From: Planococcus sp. MER TA 32b
Lineage (GTDB): Bacteria > Bacillota > Bacilli > Bacillales_A > Planococcaceae
Direction: 5' to 3'
DNA length: 64,000 nucleotides
Assembly: GCA_023715185.1 (NCBI GenBank)
Contig: JAMCAN010000001.1
Location: 62,001 to 126,000 of the forward strand
In this document: positions 16,825 to 26,456 of the stretch, piece by piece
Layout of the letters: each line of letters starts with the position of its first letter
Position numbering within the stretch: the stretch's first letter is position 1
The notes under the pieces: generated by a model
The model's input: the letters and a program-made list of their open reading frames with translations, nothing else
Databases searched by the model: none
Told to the model about the DNA's origin: nothing
Translations under genes and position numbers: made by a program

Positions 16825-17940
16825 GTGGAAAAGACACATCAATTGGGTTTAAATTATGAATTTTGGGCAAAAAAGATTCTCTATTTTTATGGCTTGCTGG
16901 CCATTGTGGCAATTGGCGGCCAATTAGTCGGTCTGATTGTCACGATCTTTTATTATTCTTCTGATATAGAAGAATATATTTCATTGCGCATGATTTGGCC
17001 GACAAGTTTTATCCTGGCCATCATGCTGCTTTCCTGGTTCATGGTACAAATATTAAAAATCTATAACCCGTACATCCTTTTTTTCGCAGGCACCCTCCTT
17101 GCGGTTGTGATGATTCTGACAAATCCGGGTTTACCGGGCCTTCAGATGACTTTATTGCTGCCAATGGCGATCTCGTTGATTTACCTGAAGAAGTTTAAAC
17201 TGACCATCAGCTTTTTGACTAACTTCACCGCTCTGTTCATCATTTATTTTATAAGCGAAGACAGCCGGGCTGTCATGACGCCTTATGAATACTTCGCGTA
17301 TTTGTTTATTCTGGTGGCAGGATACATCGTTTATCTGGCAGTTATTGAAAGAGGAACGGAAATGCTCACGACGCTGCGCCATGCGGCTGAAAAAGAAGAA
17401 GAGCTGCTGATCCAGAACCGCATCATGGATCGATTGTCGAAGACGGATGCGCTGACCGGGCTCATTAACCATAAAACGTTCCAAAACTTTTTGGAAACAC
17501 TGGTCCATCAGGCGGATGCTTCAGGAATGCAGCTTCAATTGGCGGTATTGGATATCGATAACTTCAAGAGCATCAACGATAACTTCGGCCACAGCAGCGG
17601 TGATATAGTGCTGAAGCATGTAGCTGAAGTCCTGTCGGAAAAAGCGGATGCGCACGATGTTGTTGCGCGTTATGGCGGAGAAGAATTTGCTGTTATTTTT
17701 ACTGGGAAATCCTTCGAAGAGACGTTGGAACTGCTGGATGACATGCGCGAGGCGGTAGCCGAATTAAAGCACCCGGAAATCGCGGAGAGAAGTGTCACGA
17801 TCAGCGCCGGTTTGCAGAATTACTATCCAGGCCTGTCCAAAAGCGATTTTTTCAAGAAGGCGGATGCGTACTTGTATGAAGCGAAGCGGAACGGCAAAAA
17901 TCAGATTCAGCATAACCGGAATTATAACTATAATATTTAA
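16825..17940 (+). CDS. Membrane-bound diguanylate cyclase (GGDEF)
   Basis: The protein has six or so hydrophobic segments over residues 15-180 (7TM/MASE-like sensor), a coiled linker AAEKEEELLIQNRIMDRL, then a GGDEF domain (about 205-365) with LSKTDALTGLINHKTF, VLDIDNFKSINDNFGH and the active-site RYGGEEFAVIF. Residues needed to condense two GTP into c-di-GMP are present; no clear RxxD inhibitory site is visible before GGEEF. GTG 16825 follows a GGGAGGGGGG ribosome binding site. The only other c-di-GMP gene in the window is the EAL protein at 44448. Confidence 0.92.
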   Translation: MEKTHQLGLNYEFWAKKILYFYGLLAIVAIGGQLVGLIVTIFYYSSDIEEYISLRMIWPTSFILAIMLLSWFMVQILKIYNPYILFFAGTLLAVVMILTNPGLPGLQMTLLLPMAISLIYLKKFKLTISFLTNFTALFIIYFISEDSRAVMTPYEYFAYLFILVAGYIVYLAVIERGTEMLTTLRHAAEKEEELLIQNRIMDRLSKTDALTGLINHKTFQNFLETLVHQADASGMQLQLAVLDIDNFKSINDNFGHSSGDIVLKHVAEVLSEKADAHDVVARYGGEEFAVIFTGKSFEETLELLDDMREAVAELKHPEIAERSVTISAGLQNYYPGLSKSDFFKKADAYLYEAKRNGKNQIQHNRNYNYNI

Positions 17941-17950
17941 GGAAAGATTG

Positions 17951-17984
17951 CCGCTTCGCCTGTTGGCGGGAGCGGTGTTTTTTA
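17951..17984 (+). terminator. Terminator after the diguanylate cyclase gene
   Basis: CCGCTTCGCC, loop TGTT, GGCGGGAGCGG, then a T run. Confidence 0.87.
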
Positions 17985-18067
17985 TAGGTCGTCCGTTTGG
18001 TTGTACCTGGCCATTTTATTAGCGATAATAAGGAGTAAAAGTAAGATTGCGCGGAAAGGGTCATTCC

Positions 18068-21000
18068 ATGAATACATTATTGAACGATTATCGGATAAAA
18101 AAATTATGCGGCCTGGCCGCTTACCGGAAAGGCAAGGCTTATTTTGATGCGGGCAAAGTGGCGTTGAAGCCGCTCAGCGAACAGGCTGCCGTCATCAAAG
18201 CGGAGGTCCGGTCAACCGGTGTTTTTGAAGTGTCGGTCAAGGAAGAGCAGGACGGGACGATCCTCGCTTCGTGCAGCTGCCCGCCGGTGGGATTTGTCAG
18301 CACGTATTGCCAGCATATTGCCGCAACGCTTTTGGCGGTAAATGAAGCGCAGCAGAAGGAAGTGCAAAAAACGCAGCGCTTGATGGAGCTGTTCGGCGAT
18401 AAAAGGATGCGTCCAAGTAAAAAGCAGCTTCATTTCGACGACCGGCCGGTATTGGAGATCAGTTTTCTGCTCCATTCGGTCGAAGCGGAAGACGGCGAGC
18501 GTTTCTTCTCAGCGAAACTCAGCGCCGGGATGGATGCAGTTAAGCCGATCCGCGATGCGGGGGCGTTCCTGCAGGCTGTCGATCAAGGCTCCAACTATCC
18601 GGTTTCTTCGGATTTAACCTATTCACGGGAGGCATTCAGTTTTACGGAGGAAACGGACGCGCTGCTGCGTGAATTGATGAAGATCAATGGTGCGGTGACT
18701 GGCCGGGGCCGCATCATTATTCCCGCCTCTGCCTGGGATACGTTTGTGAAATTGATCGCGGAAATTCCGTCAGTCAATATCGGGCATAAAGGGCGGATTT
18801 ACAGAGGGTTGCGTTTTGATACCGATTTACCGTTGATATTCCGTTTTGAAGCGGCCGGCGACGCGGGTTATCTGCTGAAAGTGGAAGGGCTCGAACAGAT
18901 CACGGTCATGAAATCTTACGGACTGGCCATCAGCGGCGGGGCATTCGTGAAATTGCCGCAGGACGACTGCGGGCGGTTGGAAGAACTGAAAGAGCTGATG
19001 GAAGGTTCGGCTGAGCTGGAGATTGCGCCGGCTCAGGCTGACTATTTCATGGAAAGCGTCATTCCGGGACTGGAACGTCTCGGAGAAGTACATATGGCGG
19101 CCGCTGTCACCGGGCGGCTGGAAGAAACACCGCTGTCGGCGAAATTATTTCTCGACCGGATCCGCAACCGGCTGCTTGCCGGAGTTGAATTCCATTACGG
19201 CCAGCTGGTCATCAATCCTTGTGAAGAAGCGGAAGATGAGATCCGCCATCTGCCAGGCATCCGCCGCCAGCGCGCCAAAGAAGAGCGGATCATGGAGCTT
19301 ATGAAGAACAGCCTCTTCACCCAAACGGACGGCGGCTTTTACATGCAGGACGAAGAAGCGGAATATGATTTTCTGTTCCACACCATCCCGCAGCTGGAAG
19401 AATTGATGCAGGTGTATGCCACGACAGCCGTAAAAATGCGCGTGCAGAAAAACTACCTGGGACCGAAAGTGAAAGTGGAAGTAAAAGAGCGGACAGATTG
19501 GCTGGCGTTCAAACTCGAGCCGGGTGAGATTCCGGAGGCGGAGATCCGTCTGGTGCTCGCTGCTTTGAAGGAAAAGCGCAAGTATTACCGCATCCCGAGC
19601 GGTACGTTATTGTCTTTGGAGACGCCCGAATTTATTGCGCTGAATGATTTGATGCTTGAACTTGGCAACGAAGAAGAATGGTTCGGCGACGAAATCCGGC
19701 TGCCGCTGATTCAGGGGCTGCAGTTGGTGTCATCGCTTGAGGAAGGCGAATTGCTCGACCCCGGCGCGGATTTTGCGAAGCTGCTGCAGAATCTCAGCAA
19801 CCCTGAAGAAGTCGGTTTCGACATCCCCGAACCGCTGACAGGGGTGTTGCGTGATTACCAGAAAGCCGGTTTCAATTGGCTGAAGGCATTGGCGAAATAC
19901 AGTTTTGGCGGCATTCTCGCGGACGATATGGGGCTCGGCAAAACGTTGCAGAGCATCGCGTTCATCCAGTCGGAACTGCCGGAAATCCGCCGGCGACAAG
20001 TTCCGGTGCTGATTGTCGCGCCTTCTTCGCTGACCTATAACTGGCTCGAAGAATTCACGAAATTTACGCCGGATATCAAAGCCGTAATCATTGATGGCAA
20101 TAAAACACGGAGAACGAAACGGTTTAGGGATAACGCGGAAGCGGACGTCCTCATCACGTCTTATCCGTCGCTGCGCATGGACGGCGCTCTATATAAGGGC
20201 AAGACATTCCATACGCTGTTCTTGGACGAAGCGCAGGCTTTCAAAAATCCGGTGACCCAGACGGCAAAAGCGGTCAAGGCGATTGAAGCGGATTACCGCT
20301 TTGCGTTGACCGGGACGCCGATTGAAAATTCGCTGGACGAACTTTGGTCGATTTTCCACGTCGTCTTTCCGGAATTGCTGCCGAACCGGATGCGTTTCGC
20401 TGAAATGCGGCGTACAAGCATCGCCAAACGTGTCCGTCCGTTCATCCTGCGGCGAGTCAAACAGGATGTGCTGAAGGAATTGCCGGACAAAGTCGAAACG
20501 CTGCAATTCTCCGAACTTTATCCGTCGCAGAAAAAATATTATGCGGCGTACCTCGCTGAACTGAAACAGGAAGCGCTCAAGCATCTCAATAAAGACAGTT
20601 TGCAGAAAAACCGCATCAAAATACTGGCCGGCCTGACGCGGCTCCGCCAGTTATGCTGCCACCCGTCGCTGTTCGTTGAAGGCTATGAAGGCGGCTCAGC
20701 AAAATTCGACCAATTGATGGAAATCGTCGAAAGCAGCCGGATGGCGGGACGCCGTGTACTGGTGTTTTCCCAGTTTACGCAAATGCTGCAATTGATCGGC
20801 AACCGGCTGACGCGGGAAGGGCGGCCGTATTTCTATCTCGATGGCCAGACCCCGCCGCAGGACCGCGTTGAAATGTGCAGCCGCTTCAACGAGGGCGAGG
20901 GCGACCTGTTCCTTATTTCATTGAAAGCGGGAGGAACCGGGCTGAACCTGACAGGAGCCGATACGGTCATCCTCTACGATCTCTGGTGGAATCCTGCTGT

Positions 21001-21208
21001 TGAACAGCAGGCGGCGAGCCGGGCGCACCGAATGGGCCAGCAGCACACCGTGCAGGTGATCCGCATGGTCGCCAAAGGTACAATAGAAGAAAAAATCACC
21101 GAATTGCAGGAGAAAAAGAAGAACCTGATCGACGAAGTCATCCAGTCCGGCCAGGAACCGCTGGCGGCGATGACGGAAGACGATATTCGGGAATTGTTGA
21201 TGATTTGA
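18068..21208 (+). CDS. SNF2-family DNA helicase with SWIM zinc finger
   Basis: The 1046-residue Swi2/Snf2 ATPase has an N-terminal SWIM finger (CSCPPVGF..STYCQHIAATLLA, C-x-C-x(n)-C-x-H, about residues 70-100), a long accessory region, then helicase core lobes: Walker A DDMGLGKTLQS, LIVAPSSLTYNW, Walker B LDEAQAFKN, ALTGTPIENSLDELWSIF, and C-terminal VLVFSQFT and RAHRMGQQHTVQV. Such proteins translocate on duplex DNA and remodel protein-DNA complexes; the precise process in bacteria is not settled. ATG 18068 is chosen (GGAAAGGG 8 nt upstream) over TTG 18047. It stands alone. Confidence 0.92.
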   Translation: MNTLLNDYRIKKLCGLAAYRKGKAYFDAGKVALKPLSEQAAVIKAEVRSTGVFEVSVKEEQDGTILASCSCPPVGFVSTYCQHIAATLLAVNEAQQKEVQKTQRLMELFGDKRMRPSKKQLHFDDRPVLEISFLLHSVEAEDGERFFSAKLSAGMDAVKPIRDAGAFLQAVDQGSNYPVSSDLTYSREAFSFTEETDALLRELMKINGAVTGRGRIIIPASAWDTFVKLIAEIPSVNIGHKGRIYRGLRFDTDLPLIFRFEAAGDAGYLLKVEGLEQITVMKSYGLAISGGAFVKLPQDDCGRLEELKELMEGSAELEIAPAQADYFMESVIPGLERLGEVHMAAAVTGRLEETPLSAKLFLDRIRNRLLAGVEFHYGQLVINPCEEAEDEIRHLPGIRRQRAKEERIMELMKNSLFTQTDGGFYMQDEEAEYDFLFHTIPQLEELMQVYATTAVKMRVQKNYLGPKVKVEVKERTDWLAFKLEPGEIPEAEIRLVLAALKEKRKYYRIPSGTLLSLETPEFIALNDLMLELGNEEEWFGDEIRLPLIQGLQLVSSLEEGELLDPGADFAKLLQNLSNPEEVGFDIPEPLTGVLRDYQKAGFNWLKALAKYSFGGILADDMGLGKTLQSIAFIQSELPEIRRRQVPVLIVAPSSLTYNWLEEFTKFTPDIKAVIIDGNKTRRTKRFRDNAEADVLITSYPSLRMDGALYKGKTFHTLFLDEAQAFKNPVTQTAKAVKAIEADYRFALTGTPIENSLDELWSIFHVVFPELLPNRMRFAEMRRTSIAKRVRPFILRRVKQDVLKELPDKVETLQFSELYPSQKKYYAAYLAELKQEALKHLNKDSLQKNRIKILAGLTRLRQLCCHPSLFVEGYEGGSAKFDQLMEIVESSRMAGRRVLVFSQFTQMLQLIGNRLTREGRPYFYLDGQTPPQDRVEMCSRFNEGEGDLFLISLKAGGTGLNLTGADTVILYDLWWNPAVEQQAASRAHRMGQQHTVQVIRMVAKGTIEEKITELQEKKKNLIDEVIQSGQEPLAAMTEDDIRELLMI

Positions 21209-21221
21209 TGGGTAGTTGTTT

Positions 21222-21575
21222 TGTAAGTTGAACTAATATCTTTTTAATAATCGATATTCCGCAAAACAACTTCGCTTGCCTGGTGGCTTGCGCTGAGCTA
21301 ACTCGTGCTCAGTACCCTTCGCCCGAGTGGATCTCAGCACTTCGCTTGGTCACCTGGGCGTCTGCGCTGTTTTGCTCCATATCTTAAAAACTCTCTCAAT
21401 AAAAGCCGCTTTCTAAGCGCCGGCGCGCTCCAGGACTGGACGGAGCAATAAGACGAGTGCTCTTCTCGGCTTATTGTGGGAGGCAAGGTTCGCCATACGA
21501 AGATGGCGCAACCTTTGCGACGAGCAGTGCGCAGGAGCATAATCTTTGAACTGTCCAAAGCGGCGAAGCGATGTG
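21222..21575 (+). repeat. Mosaic hairpin intergenic element, copy B
   Basis: It begins TAAGTTGAACTAATA, then TCGATATTCCGCAAAACA, a long stem cassette (GCTGAGCTAACTCG..CGAGTGGATCTCAGC), GCTGTTTTGCTCCATATC, the CAATAAG..CTTATTG hairpin, the CGCCATACGAAGATGGCG hairpin, GCGACGAGCAGTGCGCAGGAG and a worn CTGTCCAAAGCGGCGAAGCG end. It lacks the GAAGACATTAGCC cassette of copies C and D. It occupies the whole interval between the helicase gene and the Nudix gene. Confidence 0.85.
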
Positions 21576-21663
21576 AAGCAATCCACCACTCGATTTTATT
21601 ACCAGAAAAGCTTTTAGAGGAATGGTTTGCTAAAATAGAAGGAAAGGAAACGGAGGTGAAGAT

Positions 21664-22278
21664 ATGGATCCGAAAAGTTTGGTGGCCCGAGTGAAAGACC
21701 GTATTCCGGAAGTATTGGGCAATAAGGAGTTTGCAAAATTTGCGATTTTACTGCCGTTGATCGAAAAAGACGGCGAAATCCATATCCTCTTCGAAGTCCG
21801 TTCCCATCTGCTCAGAAACCAGCCTGGCGACATCTGCTTCCCAGGCGGAAGAATCGATAAACAGGATGAGTCCGAAGAGGACGCGGCAGTCCGTGAAACG
21901 ATGGAAGAGCTGGGCATCGGCCGCAAGCAGATTTCCGATATATTTCCGCTGGACTATATCGTTTCGCCGTTCGGCATGATTGTTTTCAGCTTTGCGGGAA
22001 TCATCGATCCGGATGTTGAATTCCGGCCGAATCCGCCGGAAGTGGACAGTCTGTTCACCGTGCCGTTATCGTTTTTCCTCGAAAAAGATCCGAAAGTCTA
22101 CCGTGTGAATTTTGATATTCAGCCGGAAGAAAGTTTCCCTTACGACCTCATCGCCGGAGGGGAAAATTACAATTGGCGCACCCGCCAGGTCGATGAATAT
22201 TTCTATATCTACGAAGACAAAGTGATATGGGGATTGACCGCTAAAATACTGACGCATTTCATGGAGATCATTCGCTGA
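21664..22278 (+). CDS. CoA pyrophosphatase-type Nudix hydrolase
   Basis: The UPF0035-like segment EVRSHLLRNQPGDICFPGG directly precedes a Nudix box GRIDKQDESEEDAAVRETMEELGI (Asp in place of the first Glu, as is common in CoA Nudix enzymes), with catalytic RETMEELG. The enzyme class cleaves coenzyme A or its derivatives to phosphopantetheine and 3',5'-ADP, probably clearing damaged CoA. The 204-residue length fits. GGAGGTG precedes ATG 21664. It is monocistronic between a mosaic repeat and the proBA leader. Confidence 0.88.
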   Translation: MDPKSLVARVKDRIPEVLGNKEFAKFAILLPLIEKDGEIHILFEVRSHLLRNQPGDICFPGGRIDKQDESEEDAAVRETMEELGIGRKQISDIFPLDYIVSPFGMIVFSFAGIIDPDVEFRPNPPEVDSLFTVPLSFFLEKDPKVYRVNFDIQPEESFPYDLIAGGENYNWRTRQVDEYFYIYEDKVIWGLTAKILTHFMEIIR

Positions 22279-22504
22279 ATGGTCTTTTTTTTATGCTTTT
22301 TTCAAAAAGCTAAGACACGTGTCCAGCGTCTGAAAAAGGCGTTGAGATATGATTTTTTAAATTTTTTTTGAGATTGGTGTGACCCCTACATGTCATAGGC
22401 TTCAAGCGCCGCGGCACCCCGCCGGAAAACTGGGGGGAATTTGGAAATGAAAATATTGTGTGTTACCATTGCTACTTAATTGTTTTGTTTAAATTTTCAC
22501 AAGC

Positions 22505-22625
22505 GATTATTTGAACAATACCGAACGAAGCGGAGCGCTGGTGAGAAGGTGCGCAGATTCAGAGAGAAAACCCGGTTGGCGGTTTTAGAATCTACGCAGG
22601 ATTATACGCTCATCATTTATTTTAA
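22505..22625 (+). promoter_or_regulatory. T-box stem-I-like structure upstream of proBA
   Basis: GAGCG pairs with CGCTC, GCGCAGATTC with GAATCTACGC, and the distal part reads CAGAGAG-AAAACC-CGGTTGG-C-GGTTTT, which is the AG-bulge/terminal-loop pattern of T-box stem I. No TGGNACCGCG antiterminator follows before proB, so this may be a remnant or an unusual leader. The rest of 22279-22810 shows no gene. Confidence 0.35.
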
Positions 22626-22810
22626 ATTCATAAACTCTTTTTCACAGTGTTAATTCGGTCTATTAAATTAAATAAAAACATCGTAACAGCGTATAGTCTA
22701 ATCGTTTGATTGAGCACAATCTTCAATTGGAAAACATGCCATGGAGCCGAGGTTTTTCCGTCTTCAAGAAGAAGGAGAAATTTTTTATTTATATTAGGAG
22801 ATGATAGTAA

Positions 22811-23596
22811 GTGGAGAAGAAAAGAATCGTCGTGAAAATAGGCAGCAGTTCGCTGACAGATCCGAATGGGAAATTGTCGATCAGCAAATTGCGCGAACAT
22901 GTCGAAGCATTGGCCCGTTTGAAAGAAGACGGCCATGAAGTGATCTTGATCTCATCGGGAGCGGTAGCCGCCGGATTTAAGAGCATCGGCTATTTATCGC
23001 GTCCGGATGCGGTTGTCGATAAACAATCGGCTGCGGCTGTCGGACAGGGACTGTTGCTGCAGGCGTATGGGGATGAATGCAAAAAGCATGGGATTATTGC
23101 GGCACAATTGCTGTTGACCAAGGACTTATATAAAAACGCGAACGATACAATCTCGAATTTATTGGAGCGGGACGTAATGCCGATCATCAATGAGAATGAC
23201 TCGGTTGCAGTGAAGGAATTGACTTTTGGGGACAATGATATGCTGTCGGCCTTAGTCAGCAAACTGGTGCACGCGGACTTCCTGATGATTTTGACGGATA
23301 TCAATGGCATCTACAGCGGCAATCCGAACACTGACCCGACAGCTGAAAAATACACATTCCTTACTGAAGTCCACGAAGAAATGGAAAATGCCGCTTCTTC
23401 AGAAGGTTCTTCAAACGTCGGCACCGGCGGAATGAAATCAAAAGTGGCAGCTGCTAAAACAGCATTGGCCTCAGACGTACAGGTCTTTATCGGCGCTGGC
23501 GAAGGCAAGGACAAATTGGTCGATATTTTCAAAGGAAAAGGCGACGGAACTTACATCGGTACACTGGTGGAACCTAAAGTATTAGTGAATGCATAA
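22811..23596 (+). CDS. proB: Glutamate 5-kinase, short form without PUA domain
   Basis: ProB phosphorylates glutamate in the first step of proline synthesis. The amino-acid kinase domain is complete: [53 protein letters not shown] and [13 protein letters not shown]. The protein stops at 261 residues, so the C-terminal PUA domain of the about 370-residue form is absent; this short form is known in other bacteria and the frame is clean, so it is not a truncation artefact. GTG 22811 follows TAGGAGATGA. proA starts 18 nt downstream. Confidence 0.95.
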   Translation: MEKKRIVVKIGSSSLTDPNGKLSISKLREHVEALARLKEDGHEVILISSGAVAAGFKSIGYLSRPDAVVDKQSAAAVGQGLLLQAYGDECKKHGIIAAQLLLTKDLYKNANDTISNLLERDVMPIINENDSVAVKELTFGDNDMLSALVSKLVHADFLMILTDINGIYSGNPNTDPTAEKYTFLTEVHEEMENAASSEGSSNVGTGGMKSKVAAAKTALASDVQVFIGAGEGKDKLVDIFKGKGDGTYIGTLVEPKVLVNA

Positions 23597-23614
23597 ATCG
23601 AAAGGAGACAAAGG

Positions 23615-24892
23615 ATGACTGGACTTCTGCAAGAAGAAAAAGTTACAGAAACAGAATTAATCTTAAAAGCACAAAAAGCAAAAGAGGCCGCTTTCCAATT
23701 GGCGAAAGCGACGACGGAAGATAAAAATGAAGCTTTGCAGCTGATTTCAGCGCAATTGCTGGAGGAACAGGACTTCATCTTAAGTGAAAACGCAAAAGAC
23801 ATAACGGCCGGGCAGCAGGCAGGGATGAACGATTCACTGGTGGATCGCCTGAAGCTGGATGCAGACCGGTTAAAGGATATGGCTGACGCACTCATCCAAT
23901 TAACCCGATTAAACGACCCCATCGGAAAAACCCTCGAAAAATGGGAGCAGCCTAATGGACTGGCAATGACGAAAATCCGCGTTCCAATCGGGGTTGTCGG
24001 CATGATCTATGAAGCGCGCCCTAACGTAACAGTTGATGCCTCGAGCCTGTGCCTGAAAACAGGGAATGCGATTGTACTGCGCGGCAGTTCAACAGCCATC
24101 AATTCCAATAAAGCGATTGTCCAGGTGATTCGCCGTGCGCTGGAAAAGACCAAACTGCCGGTTGAATCAGTTCAATTGCTGGAAGATACGCGCCGCGAAA
24201 CAGCGTCGCAAATGTTCAAACTGAACGACTATCTGGATGTTTTGATTCCGCGCGGCGGGGCGAAGCTGATCCAAACGGTCGTGCAAAATGCCACAGTACC
24301 CGTTTTGGAAACAGGAGCGGGGAACTGTCACATCTTCATCGACCAGACAGCGGACGTGAAGATGGCAATCAATATTGCGGTCAACGCGAAAACGCAGCGT
24401 CCTTCTGTCTGTAATTCGTGTGAAACGATTCTTGTGCAGAAAGATTGGGCGGAAGCTCATCTGGCTGAACTTGTGGATGCTTTGCAGGGAGAGAACGTGA
24501 AGATTCACGGAGATAAAGCCGTGCAGCAGAGCTCTTCTGATGTCGCGCCTGCCACTGATGAAGATTGGGCGACAGAATACTTGGGCTTTGAAGTGGCTGT
24601 AAAAGTCGTTGAAACGGTGGACGAGGCTGTTCAGCACATCAATCAATACGGCACGAAGCATTCGGAATCCATCATTTCAACAGATGCGGCGAACGTTGAA
24701 CAATTCTTCAACGAAATCGATGCGGCTGCGGTTTACCACAATGCTTCGACCCGCTTTACGGATGGCTTCGAGTTCGGTTTCGGCGCTGAAATCGGCATCA
24801 GCACGCAAAAGCTGCATGCCCGCGGACCGATGGGTTTACCGGCGTTGACGTCAACGAAGTACATTATCAGAGGCAATGGACAAACGAAATAA
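23615..24892 (+). CDS. proA: Gamma-glutamyl phosphate reductase
   Basis: ProA reduces glutamyl-5-phosphate with NADPH to the semialdehyde that cyclises towards proline. The 425-residue aldehyde-dehydrogenase-fold protein has [44 protein letters not shown], the catalytic Cys in [11 protein letters not shown] and the C-terminal [23 protein letters not shown] precedes ATG 23615. It forms the proBA operon. Confidence 0.97.
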   Translation: MTGLLQEEKVTETELILKAQKAKEAAFQLAKATTEDKNEALQLISAQLLEEQDFILSENAKDITAGQQAGMNDSLVDRLKLDADRLKDMADALIQLTRLNDPIGKTLEKWEQPNGLAMTKIRVPIGVVGMIYEARPNVTVDASSLCLKTGNAIVLRGSSTAINSNKAIVQVIRRALEKTKLPVESVQLLEDTRRETASQMFKLNDYLDVLIPRGGAKLIQTVVQNATVPVLETGAGNCHIFIDQTADVKMAINIAVNAKTQRPSVCNSCETILVQKDWAEAHLAELVDALQGENVKIHGDKAVQQSSSDVAPATDEDWATEYLGFEVAVKVVETVDEAVQHINQYGTKHSESIISTDAANVEQFFNEIDAAAVYHNASTRFTDGFEFGFGAEIGISTQKLHARGPMGLPALTSTKYIIRGNGQTK

Positions 24893-24954
24893 TGAAAAGG
24901 GAAAGGCTATCCTGGAAGTCGTGTGAGCGGCTTTTGGGGTGGTTTTTTGTTTTT

Positions 24955-25220
24955 AATAACCGATATTACGCAAAACAGCTCCGAAGACATTAGCCGAAGC
25001 TTGCAAGGCTAAGTCTTTGCGACGAAGCAGCGCAGCGATGCAGGAGCACAATGGTTTTTCCTGGGGACTTGCACTGAGCTAACTCGGGCTCGTTGCACTT
25101 CGCCCGAGTGGATCTCAGCACTTCGCTCGAAACACAGTTGCAAAGCAACTGCGTTTCTAATCCACTGGTAGTCTTCGCTGTTTTGCTCCACATCTCTAAA
25201 AATTTCTCTCAACTTCACCG
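24955..25220 (+). repeat. Mosaic hairpin intergenic element, copy C
   Basis: Modules in order: ACCGATATTACGCAAAACAGC; hairpin cassette GACATTAGCC..GGCTAAGTC plus GACGAAGCAGCGCAGCGATGC; long stem CTGAGCTAACTCGGGC..GCCCGAGTGGATCTCAG; a private perfect hairpin GTTGCAAAGCAAC within a GAAAC..GTTTC stem; and GCTGTTTTGCTCC. It lacks the CAATAAG..CTTATTG 3' half found in copies A, B and D. It fills the gap between proA and the TauE/SafE gene. Confidence 0.83.
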
Positions 25221-25348
25221 CGACAAATCTTGATAAATCTTTTACTAAATTTATTTTAATAAGTTTTGCTTATCGGTTTTTATAATAACTATTGAATTTA
25301 TTTAAGTGGATAGAAGGATTATAGTTAGGGTGAAAAGAGGTGACGGGG

Positions 25349-26083
25349 ATGGATTACATCTTTATGTTCTTTCTTGGTGTGATTGCCACGACGCTGGGAA
25401 CTCTCGCTGGAGGCGGCGGGTTGATCAGCCTGCCGGCGATGCTGCTGCTCGGGTTGCCCGTCCATTCGGCGATCGGCGCCAATAAAGTCTCGAATACGGT
25501 CAGTTCGTTCTCCAGCTTTTATTATTTGATCCGGAAAAAGAAAATCTCGCTGAAAGAGTCTTATTGGATCGTGCCGGTCAGCTTAATGGGCGGTGTGGCG
25601 GGTGGTTTTATCGCTTCATCGATACCCGAAGACCAAATGTATATACTGGTGAGTTTCTTATTGATTGCTGCATTTTTCACTTCGTTTATCGGCAAGAAAG
25701 GGTTCGCAGGCGAAAGCCGGTTGATGTTCAAACCGAAAAGTGCGGGCGGGTTATTCGGTATCGGCATGTACGACGGCCTTTTCGGTCCGGGGCAGGGAAC
25801 ACTGATGCTGTTCCTGTTCAGCTATCTCGATATCGCCTATATCCGAGCGGTCGGATTCGTGCGGCTCGCTACATTTTCAAGCTGTCTGGGCGCTGCGGTC
25901 ACGTATACGCTGGCGGGCCACATCATCTGGCCGTTGACGCTCGCGCTTATGGCCGGATCGGTTACCGGGGCACAGGCAGGCGTCCGAATTGCCGAAAAGC
26001 TCAATCCGAAATTTGTGAAGCCGCTGCTGCGTGCGGTCACCGTGTTGTTGATTGCGCAAATTCTTTTTACGCGGGTATTTTGA
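25349..26083 (+). CDS. TauE/SafE-family membrane permease
   Basis: The protein of 244 residues has about eight hydrophobic segments with the family's repeated glycine-rich motif (GTLAGGGGLISLPAMLLLG near residue 20, and GMYDGLFGPGQGTLMLF in the second half). Members export sulfite, sulfoacetate or other organosulfur anions; the substrate is not fixed here. ATG 25349 is preferred over GTG 25340 because AGAGG ends at 25340. A second member of the family is at 54563. Confidence 0.85.
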   Translation: MDYIFMFFLGVIATTLGTLAGGGGLISLPAMLLLGLPVHSAIGANKVSNTVSSFSSFYYLIRKKKISLKESYWIVPVSLMGGVAGGFIASSIPEDQMYILVSFLLIAAFFTSFIGKKGFAGESRLMFKPKSAGGLFGIGMYDGLFGPGQGTLMLFLFSYLDIAYIRAVGFVRLATFSSCLGAAVTYTLAGHIIWPLTLALMAGSVTGAQAGVRIAEKLNPKFVKPLLRAVTVLLIAQILFTRVF

Positions 26084-26225
26084 GGGAAACTTCAGTCCAA
26101 TCAAGGAGGCCTTTGCGGATGCAGGGGCTTTTTTTGTTGGGTTACAGGGGTTGTAGGAGGCGAAACTGCTGGGAATAAATGCTTGATTTTTTATTCGATG
26201 CTCAATTATCCTGCGTTTCGGAATT

Positions 26226-26282
26226 TGCGGGCGATTAAATAGATTTGCGGGCGATAAAAAAATTATATCGGCGTTCAGCAAA
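26226..26282 (+). repeat. Phased array, core CGGGCGATTA (3 units)
   Basis: Cores at 26228 and 26248 (20 nt) plus a degenerate ATCGGCGTTC unit about 21 nt on. As at 14504, the last unit ends in GCGTT(C)CAGC. It lies downstream of the TauE/SafE gene. The remaining 26283-26456 shows no gene. Confidence 0.65.
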
Positions 26283-26456
26283 AATATCGCCGTGAAATGG
26301 AAATATCTTCTTTTAATTTCTCAGCAAAGAAAATTCCCAGCCCCGAGAAGCCAAAAAAAGGGAAGTCTGACTTGTTCTGTGGTAGGCTAAAAAACAGCTA
26401 TTTTCTTTTCAGGAATTTGTTAAGAAGAAATAAAAAAGAAAGAAGGTACCATAAGA

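Noticed and set aside
22279..22500. Possible gene or decayed gene between the Nudix gene and the proBA leader
   Set aside because: No frame of useful length with a start site on either strand; composition is A/T-rich with only short inverted repeats.
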